Under the pieces are notes generated by a model, which saw only the letters and a program-made list of their open reading frames with translations, did no database searches and had not been told where the DNA came from. Position numbers and translations under genes: made by a program. From NCBI GenBank assembly GCA_037976565.1, contig CP137680.1, forward strand, positions 23,389,533 through 23,453,532: a stretch of 64,000 nt of DNA. The letters run 5' to 3'. The stretch comes from Mesocentrotus franciscanus (Eukaryota > Echinodermata > Echinoidea > Camarodonta > Strongylocentrotidae). Below, piece after piece: positions 22,215 through 31,949 of this stretch (within the stretch, counting starts at the first letter, position 1; each line of letters opens with the position of its first letter).

Positions 22215-23855
22215 GGTAACAGACATAAAAATGATGAAGACATCGCGATAAAGGGAGTATGTGTAAGTGTGTGTGTTTCAAGAGAGAGAGAGAGGGGTGG
22301 ATGGCATGCACTTGTATTAAAGAGCGTTATCTCATAAATCTGAAGTAAGTAAAAACCAGATAGAAATCTACTCCGGGTGTATTTTTCTTAATTAGGAAAT
22401 GTGCGTGAAATAAAGTCGTGAATAATGCAATTTACACCACTTTATAGTACTATTCATGTCATACCTGGCTTTTATCTCTAAATCAGAGGCCGATATTAAT
22501 ATGAAATCCTTTGCGATATTTTCTCTGCGGATCCTAACTTACGTTTGATCCGTCACTCCGATTAGATTTTCATTATTCAAAGGAGGTGGGTGGGAAATAA
22601 AAGGGTGAATAATTCAGTACCAGTTGCATTACACAAGTGACAAGCAATCAAAGTTAGCGTGGTTTTCATATCATAGGGGAGTTTGATGAAACAGGCCGAA
22701 TGTGGCGTAGCCTACAGAGGCCATCTGCCCCTCTCGCTAACTGAACAGGAAAAAGTAGAAACTGAGAAAGGAAGAAAGAGAGAGAGATACAGATAGAAGG
22801 GAAGAAAGTGAGAGGGGTAAAGGACGTAAGAAAACGAAACAAAAGCAATACTGAACACGAGTCCTTCATCGAGTCTATTTTATCACATAGTAATACCAGC
22901 AACCCCCCCCCCCCTACCTTCCCCACCCCTTTTTCTGTACTTGCCCCAAAGCATGCCATTGACTGCCGGTATAATCAATCTCAGCCTCACAATAAGAACA
23001 ATTTTCATCTTTAAATGTAACACTATGTAGCTTTAAACACACACCATCAGAGCAAAGTCTACACCATACCACGATACATCAGTTTTAGGGGGTCCTATTA
23101 TTCTTGAGGATTTGATAATGATCTTTCCCAGCTTTCGTAAGATATTTTGTTTCTATTCAAAAAGTCAATAGTCCTATTCTTTACTTTTCATACTTATACT
23201 TGTCATGAAATTTCTCCCTGGCTTAATGTGCTACTAAACGTAGCTTCTAATTTATTGTGGAACAAAGCTTTTTGCGGTTGTCTTTGTAGTCACATTTGCA
23301 TATATTTACGTGTTCTTCATCATTTTTTCTGTCGAAAATGGCTCCGTCTACACTCTCATCAAAGGGATAAGCACTTTGATACCTTTTAAGCCACTCTATC
23401 ATGCGAGATGTGACGTAGATGGCGCTATAATCATTAATTCATTTCCTTCTCATACAATTAATTATTTACATTGTTTATTGTTTAATTGTTTAATTGTTCC
23501 TCACTCCACATAATAAGATTGTATCATATATCAGATTTAACGAGATGGTGCTTAATAAAATAATGATAGTCATGACTTACAACATACAGAAATAATAATG
23601 TGAAATATGGGGAAGCTATTAAGAAGCAAAGATTGTATATAATAGGTTCCCGAATGAAATACAAATATGTTTTTAATGAATTCGATAGCAATAAAGAAAA
23701 CGTAATAAAAAGGTTGGGTCACTGACACATTAGCAGTATGTATTAAATGTAAACATAGATGTAGTACATATAGAACACGTGCATGTAGCCATGGTAACCT
23801 GAGCGAAACAAATAAAGTATATAACTCGTAAGCCTGATAAGAGAAAGAGAGGAGG
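22215..23855. other. No gene; GA-rich and poly-C patches
   Basis: GA-rich sequence is at 22765-22815 and a C-run is at about 22903-22914. No coding family is recognised. Confidence 0.45.
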
Positions 23856-23859
23856 GAGG

Positions 23860-25600
23860 AATGAAAGGCAAAATTTGTTACAAATATGAATTTTAAAAGG
23901 AATATAGCGAGGGTGATCCGGTTATTTTTATATCCAAGCTATTCCAAGATGAGGGACCTGTTGTTTTGAGAGCTAAAACTATACGCATAAGGGATAGATG
24001 AAAATAGGAATTGTGCCTGGTAGGGTAGGAATGAATTTCACAATTTTTTAAAAACATAGGAAGGAAAAGAATGGGCAGATCGCCTTTATTTACTTGATAC
24101 ATAAATATACTATTGTTAACATTAGTATAAGTCTGTTATTTCAAAAACAAATGTTTGTATGAAATACAGAGTTTGTATATGCACGAAAATGTGCAGAAGA
24201 TATTGCCCTCGTGGCTCTTTTTTTGTATCTTCAAAAAAGATCAAATTTTCGATTTACAACAATTTCCCTAAAATAATATTCTATAAGTTAAGTATCGTAG
24301 CAATAACGTAGAATAGGAGGTTCGTAAAATATTAGGGGAAATAATGTTAAAGGTATTACAACGTTTTGGTAATGGGTCATGAATTTGGTTCAAATGAACA
24401 TATTGGAAGCATATGCGATTTTACAATATTCAATGATTGTTGTCGCGGTTGAAATCGAGTCTAAAGCGATGAAATTGTAAATAATAAACTCTTTATGTTG
24501 TATAGCGCCCTCTCAAGACTGATATTACTTTAGCTTTAAAACAATGTTTCTTTACTACAATCGACGGATTTGCTAATCCCGTTTGGAAATTATATATCAG
24601 AACTGCATATTCTGAAATTTTCATGGTCGCAGCTACCATGGGATGGCCTTAGGCACTATTTGAAATATTTGAAATTTACCGGGAGCACCGGTAGATTTTG
24701 ATTATTCAATTTGCCCGAAAGCAAAAGTGTTTTAGGGGCTAATATTTTTAGTGCTTATAATACATCCACAGGGGCATCCAAATATATCAAAATTTTAAAG
24801 AAATACTTTCCGTCCAATTTCAAAATTTCCCAAAACTTTGCATTACCTTTAAAGTCTATTGATAACACCTACATTTCTTGAAAGTAAATTACATAAGAAA
24901 TCAGTGTGGACTTTCCATGCTAGTTTACAATCAATATGAAGACCAAGAAATTTTGTAGAATCTATCTGTTTTAATTCACAACCATTCATTAAAAGCTGAC
25001 CAGAGAAAAATCTTAAGCGTATCCCTAAAAAATCATACAGTTAGTAATCTTAAAATTAAAGGACAAGTTATTTACCTGTATCCAATCACATACACATTGT
25101 CATTTATAATTCAAACTATTAAGAGGAGTTAGGGAATTATCATGAGTTTAAAATATACTTGTATCATCTGCAAAGGGCAGAAAAGAGAGCACAGAGGATG
25201 ACGTTTGAAAACCATTGATATATAGAGGATGAATAGAAGATACCCCAAAAGGAAACCTTGGGGTACACCGAAATTAATAGGTTGTTTGTTTGAATTATAA
25301 TCATTTAAAGCAATAAATTGAGTTCTGTTAGACAGGTAACTTCTGAAACACTCCAAGGCCCTTCCACGAATTCAATAATAAGAACAAATTTAAGTAGAGT
25401 TTCATGGATAATCGTGTCAAATCCCATGGAGAAATCAAAAAGGATACCAGCTGTGTGAGATTTGCTGTCCATCGCCTTGGCGTCTTTATCAATTAATAAA
25501 AGAATCGAATGCACTGTTGAATGTTTCTGACGAAAACCAAATTGAGAGTTGGTCAAAATATTACAAGTGTTGAGTTAATAATGCGAGAATCAGACCATAA
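23860..25600 (-). mobile_element. L2/CR1-like LINE, 5'-truncated, split by a TTAA MITE
   Basis: Read on the minus strand from 25556: FGFRQKHSTVHSILLLID, a stretch of GILFDFSMGFDTI with the first catalytic Asp in context, then INFGVPQGFLLGYLLF (the PQG motif) in the frame at 25129-25356. FLGLHIDCKLAWKVH-like and NVGVINRL segments follow to 24853. The TTAA element 24347-24852 interrupts it. Homology resumes at about 24345 and runs to YPTRHNSYFHLSL and SSWNSL at 23893-24102, the conserved end of this RT class. Stops and frameshifts are frequent, and the YADD motif is not intact in any open frame. No endonuclease is seen, so the copy is truncated at its 5' side. Confidence 0.85.
24347..24852 (+). 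mobile_element. TTAA MITE, family 3, copy 1, nested in a LINE
   Basis: TTAA (24347-24350 and 24849-24852) brackets 498 bp starting AGGTATTACAACGTTTTGG and ending CCAAAACTTTGCATTACCT. It matches 55413-55923 along its full length in the same orientation. Minus-strand LINE sequence continues on both sides, so this is the later insertion. Confidence 0.9.
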
Positions 25601-25601
25601 C

Positions 25602-25896
25602 TAAATTTTGCTCTTTTTTTAGTTATAAAGATGGCTTGCATCAGACTATCCATAAGTAATTTTGGCTATTGTGTCTCCATTGCTGTGCAAGTTTCATCAA
25701 TAAAGTGATGATTACAACAAATCAATGGAATTTGGTACATAGTTAATCTCACACCCCAAATATTTCGGGAAAATCTCATTACAGTGGGTGATGATTGGTC
25801 GGTGAGGAGGACTCACCTTCCAGTTTCTTTGATACATCAAAGCTCATTCAGTTCAATGCTCCCTGTTTCGTCATGAGGCAAGTAGAAATATATCTG
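25602..25896. other. No recognisable gene
   Basis: Spacer between the truncated LINE and fold-back element B. Nothing is identified. Confidence 0.4.
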
Positions 25897-25968
25897 TGTA
25901 AACGGCTCGGTGTAAAAATGTCAGAAGTAAAAATGTCAGATTTAAAAATTTCAGAGGAAAAAATGTTA

Positions 25969-26192
25969 TCTGGAATGTGATGGTGCGGTTAGCATTTAAT
26001 GTAACATTGGCGGCTTTCTGCTTTGTATTAGAGTATCAAAGCTGCTTATTGATGTTCTCGCAGACTATTTATACCGCAATAGTGATCGACGATCAACTCT
26101 TTGCAAAGCGCGCGCTTCTCTGGAATGTGATGGTGCGGTTAGCATTAGATGTAACATGGGCGGCTTTCTGCTTTATATCAAAGTATCAAAGT
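25969..26192. repeat. Internal direct duplication within fold-back element B
   Basis: TCTGGAATGTGATGGTGCGG starts at 25969 and again at 26119, a period of 150 bp. Each is followed by related sequence through GGCGGCTTTCTGCTTT and AGTATCAAAG. The copies differ at several bases. Confidence 0.85.
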
Positions 26193-26290
26193 ATCAAGCC
26201 CACAAGAAAGTGAAATTGTTGGAAATATGCATTTGTAGGAAATTACATTTTATAGTAGTCATTGCCACGCTGTTAAACATTTTGTTTAGT

Positions 26291-26557
26291 CTGACATTTT
26301 TACCTCTGACATTTTTACCTCTGACATTTTTACCTCTGACATTTTTTCCTCTGACATTTTTACCTCTGACATTTTTACCTCTGACATTTTTACCTCTGAC
26401 ATTTTTACCTCTGACATTTTTTCTGACATTTTTACCTCTGACATTTTTACCTCTGACATTTTTTCCTCTGACATTTTTACCTCTGACATTTTTTCCTCTG
26501 ACATTTTTACCTCTGACATTTTTTCCTCTGACATTTTTACCTCTGACATCTTTTACC
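26291..26557. repeat. 15-bp minisatellite, 18 units (right arm of element B)
   Basis: The unit is CTGACATTTTTACCT. One unit (26411) is shortened to 12 bp. Four units carry TTTTTTCCT instead of TTTTTACCT, and from 26453 to 26542 the two variants alternate strictly, giving a 30-bp higher-order period. The alternation implies expansion by two-unit blocks. Confidence 0.95.
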
Positions 26558-26579
26558 TGGCACCGTGTAAACGGCACCA

Positions 26580-27535
26580 CCAATAATTCTCATAATTTAA
26601 GTAATACTTCTAGAATTGAATACGCGTGGAGTTGAAGACTACTAGACCTAGTATCAGAATATGATTCCTCGGCTTCCCATATTGTTTTTAAACATGTAAG
26701 AAAATAGCAATACATAACCTCGGAACCCAGTTCTGTCATCCTCTCTTCCAATTTCTCTGCAATGTCAATTAGGTTTATGAATCCATGGCATCACTCATTA
26801 ATATCATCGATAAAGACATAATTTCCTTGCACATACAGGTACAAAATTTGCGCCAAGTGCAGGTTGTGACACTGCAATTTTTACAGGTAAACTGTATTCC
26901 AAAATGTAGGGGCAGAAGGGATGTTGCGCACTTGTACATTGAATGACACATTCAACATAATGATTGGTATTTTAATTTTGTGCCGTGTGTGAGTGACTCA
27001 GTAATGACATGTCGATTACTGCTCAGCTGTAAACGTCATCATCAATAGAGCATTCTTTTCTTCGCCTTTTCGTAGCTTTTTCATTGCCATTCCTATTCAT
27101 TCATCCATTCCCTCATCCATTCACAATCCGTTGAATTGCGTTCCAATTCGTGTGTCTCTATACAAAAGAACCTGTCGAACGATAAAGAGCTAAAGGAATG
27201 ATGTCGCTTTGGCAGGATAACCTTACATTTGATGGCTAGACAGAGATCAAGCCTTATTTCAAACTGTACATTCTTTCAGATTTTTTTGAAGCATGTTGAA
27301 ATAATGTTCACAACCGCAGTTCCAGGGCTCAATTACAATTTGAAATACATGATAAACCATTGAAATGACAAGATGTAGAAAATGATTGAAATCAAGTTGT
27401 GAGGTCATAAAAGTGGAGAGTAATAGGAGTAACTTAAAAGTATATATAATAATGGGCACAACGGACAGAAGGGGATGAGCAAATAATGACTGTATCAGTG
27501 GAACATTAAAAGCAATTAACGATTAAAAATTATTG
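26580..27535. other. No recognisable gene
   Basis: AT-rich sequence; nothing identified. Confidence 0.45.
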
Positions 27536-27539
27536 TTAT

Positions 27540-27672
27540 TTATTACAATGATGGTTATGATAATATGATACATTGTAGTAATAATAATGGTAAAAATGAT
27601 AGCAATAATGATAATGATAATAGATATAGTAATGATAATAATGATAATAATAATAGTAATAATAACACTATA
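27540..27672. repeat. ATG/AAT-type imperfect microsatellite
   Basis: Impure AATGAT and AATAAT units. Confidence 0.7.
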
Positions 27673-27679
27673 AACAAAA

Positions 27680-29240
27680 AGACACGTTCAATACAAGTTA
27701 TTTTATTTCTCGAATTCATCAATTACCATCAGTTCTGATTTCCCTGCCCCCTCACGCCAAAGTGCTGATACGCAACCGGATAATGGTGAATGTTTTTAAG
27801 AATGGAACCCCAGGTGGTAAATTTTCTATTATTGTTTGAATTTATAAAAACTACCTTTTTGGTAGTTTGACAAAATATTCATCAAAATCTATTTTTAGTA
27901 GATACTTAAAACTCCTGAACATAGCATTTGCTCCGTTTGTGGGAGATTTTGATTACTTTCCATAGAATTTCTTCGCAAAAATGCACTTAGGAAACAAAGA
28001 AATACAACCAACAACAGAAGTTGACAAAACCAACATAATATGAAGACGCTGTCATAGGCTGAATTTTCCATTATTTTTAAAAATATATAGTTAAAGAATT
28101 ACTACTGATAAGTCAACTATTTCTATCTTTCACTTAAACATTTTACAACAGCACCTACATATATGTACATCAATGGCGGTACTGCAAGCAAAAAAAATCA
28201 GACGTATGGCTCGGTTGCTCTGCCTTTTCTGTTTTAGACATGTTGCCGTAAGCCGTGTTCATATATGTTACTTATCCGTATAATGGCTGCAAAATATGTT
28301 GCTATTTTCATGAGTGTTAGATATACGAACGGGCACCAAACATGATTAATGGCTTATTCTGAGGCTTTTTACACTTCGGGGACCCAGGCAAATTTGATAA
28401 TATTAGCGATAACCTGCCAGATATGAACGATGTCATTGTATTTTTTTCTACATGAAAGCGTGGGTGGGTTACTTTTGTTAACCCTTTATTTTGTAGGTCT
28501 CAAAAGAAACGTTTCATAAGCGTTCGGGTGAGGAAATGTCTCTTGAGATATTTTAGTTGAGGCTATATACCATAGCGGAAATTAACAGAGAATACTGCAC
28601 ACGCTCTTGACTGCAATTCGATGAAGAATGGAAATCAAGGAATATTGCGTCGAACATTTTAGGTTTTTGTTGTTTCTTTCTTATATCTGACATCAGAATT
28701 TTCATTTCTTTCACGATGAAGAGGATATTAATATTATCAATTTTCTCACTATTTCAAGATAACTACTACCCCCACATACCTCTCCCGCTTCACCCATATT
28801 TGTTTATGGTACGGAAATCCCCTTTATCACTGTCCTCGTTTATAATGCCTCTAAGTTGTTGTTTTGTTTTTTGTATTTTTGTTCTTCAATATAATCTTCC
28901 TTTTTTCTATCGCCATAGTAACAAACCATCTAAGCAAACAATTGAGGGGTTCGAAAGCGACGCCAGTGGAAAAGCGTCATTAATAATCCTTTTAATTGGG
29001 AAACCGGGTGAGAGTAAGTGACATTTATTGTCGCTAATGCATAAAATGGCTTCCGCCGATAAGTTACCTAGAAAGACAAACGTTTGATGAGCGTCGAGCG
29101 GTGCTACAGATATTATGAAATTAATCAAGTGTTCTGTCGGGTTTTTCAATTCGCGTGCACGTACACTCACAAAAGTTCGGTTCATTTGCTGGAGAAGTAC
29201 TTCTGCATCTACAGTTACAAGTTTGATAATGGAGTATAAC
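27680..29240. other. Unassigned sequence; higher-complexity block at 28900-29240
   Basis: Most is AT-rich. The segment 28900-29240 is more CpG-containing and free of simple repeats. It carries opposed frames of about 35 and 114 codons on the two strands. I cannot assign it to a gene or an element. Confidence 0.35.
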
Positions 29241-29246
29241 GCCCCA

Positions 29247-30145
29247 GTCACACTGAAAAGACGGACACAAGACTACAGACCGAACAGAAAGTTGCAAATT
29301 ATATATTTTAATCACAAATATATAAAGGATCACAAACCATAATAACAACCAAATGCATACAATGATTATAAATGTCATTAAAAGAAATACTCAATAATAT
29401 TGTAACCTAAATTTGACAAAACCATTTCTCTCTCAGCCATGGTACATAGAATATGTAATCTGTGATCAAACGCATTATGCCACGATCACTTTGATAAGAA
29501 TGATTGTAAAGCTATGTTGTTATCACGATTGCATGGTCATTAGAAGAAAGAAACATATCAGAAACAGACATTGCTACAGGAATAACAGGTCTGTACTTTT
29601 TGCTATTCTTAACCATTTTGTCCATTGGGTGTGTCGTAGGGGCCATTCCAGTAGACCGTCAGCCCAAGTGACCGACAAAACAGATACATAAGCAAATCAA
29701 CAACAACAAAACATACGAAATATTCGTTAAGCCAGAACATAGACATCGAAGATGAGAGAAGGAAAATTGACGAATGCCATCACTGTATAGAGAAAGAGAA
29801 GAACACACAGACACACACAAAGCTAAAATGGGAAAAATGAAAATAGAACAGGAAAGAAGGTGTAGGCCTGAATATTAGGTATACATAATGGTAGAAAGAA
29901 ATATGATATAAAGTATATATATATATATATATATATATAAGTATATATAGAACGTAAGGATAAAAAGAATAAGAGGAGTGGGGAGGACAAAATATCATAA
30001 GGAAGGATAGCTCATGTTGAGGTTGCAGGTTGTGGACTGAGGTATCATTCCGACTCCAAACCTATTCCGAAGGTTTTAGGCCATTCGATAATTTGTAATT
30101 TTTTGTTCGGTCTTTTGTCGGTCTGATGTCTTTCTCGTCCATGTG
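29247..30145. mobile_element. Possible element with CAGTCACAC left end
   Basis: The left end CAGTCACACTGAAAAGACGG is followed by ACAGACCGAACAGAAAGTTG. The right side (30080-30140) carries the complement-like TTTTTTGTTCGGTCTTTTGTCG then CTCGTCCATGTGGGCTG. The interior contains a TA run (29913-29939) and AC/TC patches. The limits and the pairing are imperfect. Confidence 0.45.
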
Positions 30146-30394
30146 GGCTGAATATAAAGCAGTCTATCGCTGTGTGTCACTGGATGACTTCTGACAAGCC
30201 CTATTTCCATTTTGTAGGAATATAGAATAACTTCGTAAATCATCGATGAGCTCGTCAGACCTCCTAATCAAGAAATGATGTTCTATTAAAATGAATGTGT
30301 CTAACAACTTTAATGATTTGGTTTTATCAAGCTTTGTCTGATCGGCGACCTTGTTTAATTAATTTAGAAACAAGAAGAAGAAAAAATACCTCCA

Positions 30395-30685
30395 TTACAC
30401 GAACAAGACTAACACCAGACCGACAACGGCCTGGAAAACAACAAAATTACAGGAATAGGTCTGTAACATAAAATCAATTTGAAGTCGGTTTGGCGGTGTG
30501 ACTGAGATACCGTACTCAGGCACTAAACGGTTCAGCGACTAAGTCCACAGTCACATCGGATAGATCCAGGGAAGACCGATAACCTACCGGAAGAACAATT
30601 AATCTCAATGACCAAATCTACGTTGGTTTGTTGGTTCGTTGTCGGTTTTGAATCGTTTTGGCGGTGTGACTGAGGTATAAAGTTT
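30395..30685. repeat. Two GGCGGTGTGACTGAG termini (element ends)
   Basis: TCGGTTTGGCGGTGTGACTG occurs at about 30484-30503. CGTTTTGGCGGTGTGACTGA occurs at about 30653-30672. Between them sits CCACAGTCACATCGG (about 30549-30563), an inverted relative of the second. This suggests a short MITE (about 30549-30672) next to the end of another related one. Confidence 0.5.
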
Positions 30686-30689
30686 AATG

Positions 30690-31195
30690 ACCGTACACTA
30701 TCACAAGCCTAACACTCAAGTCCGTAAATACAAACCAATTATATTTTCATTATTATTTAAGGTATTAGTAATTGTATAATATGATTGGACCAGGACAAGA
30801 TAAGTTTCGCTATTCAGTAAATGATAACAGAGAACCTATCATTTTGACACACCGTCCAATTAAGCCAAAGATTATGTGATATCGTGCGAAAGGCAATTAC
30901 AATTAGCGGTGTGATATCCAAAGGCGCTGCTTTCATATTAGTGTTTTATTATGTAAACAACATCTAATTCAAACGATCCATTTATGATACGCTTAATTAG
31001 CCTGTGCCCTAAATCAGTGTAAATACCTATGGGCTATTACCGGTTTGTTTGTCATCATATATACTAGTAGACAAAAGAACGTAATAAAAAATATCACTTT
31101 AATACAGATGCATGGTTGGGCTTATCAACAACGAATTTATTACTTTTTTTAATTGTGACGTTGTTTGTTCCGTTTCAATGCCACGTGACTTAAAC
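30690..31195. other. No recognisable gene
   Basis: AT-rich; nothing identified. Confidence 0.45.
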
Positions 31196-31196
31196 A

Positions 31197-31947
31197 TAAT
31201 GGCCCGTATTCTGAAGTCGTGTCTAACTTAGTCATGACTGAAGTGAAACAACTGTTTAGTTAGACACGACTAACCCTAACCCTAACCCTAAGTCCTGTCT
31301 AACTAAATTTCGTATTCTGAAGTCGTGTCTAAGTCGCGTCTAACTAAACAACTGTTTAAGTCCTGTCTAATTAAGTCGTGTTTAACTACGAAGTCGTGTT
31401 TAACTTTAGTCACAACTCATGCGCATGCCTAGTAGGCGTTGATTTTGATATTCCCGCAGGCGTTATTTTTTTACGATAGACCGAATGCGCATGCGTGCGC
31501 GCGCCGGATTAAAAATATTAATCCGCACAGTGACGTGACTGGCGCACAGTACAGAGACACAAATATCAGTGCGTCAATATTATTATTCACCGCGTCACCA
31601 TTAGATAAGAATAGGTAATATTTTCGAGAAAAAAAATATGGCTACGCGAGACAAAATCCTGCAAAACGTATTTGAAATTTGAGAGGGTGCACGTACCATC
31701 GTTCTCCCCAGCAAGTTCGTGGTCAGCAAGTAGAGTGTACCGTATACGTTGAAAAGCAGCATAATCGCTCTCTTAAACCAGGACTTAGACAGGACTTCGC
31801 GTTTAACTTGACTTAATCACGACTTCAGAATACGAAAAAGTTAGTCACGACTTCGTGTCTAAAGTTGGACGGGACTTAATAGACAGGACTTTATACAACT
31901 GATTAGTTAAACAGTAGTTAGACACGACTTCAGAATACGGGCCATTA
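31197..31947. mobile_element. TA-flanked element with ATGGCCCGTATTCTGAAG ends
   Basis: TA (31197-31198 and 31946-31947) brackets 747 bp. The ends are ATGGCCCGTATTCTGAAGTC and its exact complement, and pairing continues through GTGTCTAAC. Sub-repeats of GTATTCTGAAGTCGTGTC and AAGTCCTGTCTAA recur in both halves in opposite orientation. A short telomere-like run lies at 31270-31291. A TA duplication suggests a Tc1/mariner-type mechanism. There is no transposase frame. Confidence 0.85.
31270..31291. repeat. Short telomere-like run (CCCTAA)n
   Basis: Three CTAACC units and a partial fourth, the complement of the animal telomere repeat TTAGGG. It lies within the arm of the TA-flanked element, where CTAAC also occurs in the surrounding sub-repeats. 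Local slippage is as likely as telomere origin. Confidence 0.8.
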
Positions 31948-31949
31948 TG

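Larger units (their letters stand above)
25897..26574. mobile_element. Fold-back (TU-like) element B with 9-10 bp target duplication
   Basis: The element spans about 25906-26565. TGTAAACGG occurs at 25897-25905 and again at 26566-26574; the match extends to 10 bp if the next C is counted. The left arm holds about four GTAAAAATGTCAG-type units (25911-25967). The right arm holds 18 units of CTGACATTTTTACCT (26291-26557). The termini are CGGTGTAAAAATG and CATCTTTTACCTGGCACCG. The interior includes a 150-bp-period duplication. A 9-bp duplication is typical of MULE-type and Drosophila Foldback elements. Frames over the array (MSEVKMSEEK repeats on the minus strand) are artefacts. There is no transposase, so it is non-autonomous. 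Confidence 0.85.

Noticed and set aside
26286..26560. CRISPR-like regular repeat
   Set aside because: Units are contiguous with no spacers, and the context is eukaryotic; it is a minisatellite arm.
26156..26635. 159-codon plus-strand frame of LPLTF repeats and minus-strand frames of MSEVK/NVRGK repeats
   Set aside because: All are translations of the 15-bp array in fold-back element B; the period is a multiple of three, so every frame stays open.
28907..29251. 114-codon minus-strand frame
   Set aside because: Overlaps a plus-strand frame of similar quality; no family resemblance.
29913..29998. Tyr/Ile/Phe-rich minus-strand frame
   Set aside because: Produced by the TA microsatellite and adjacent AC/GA low complexity.
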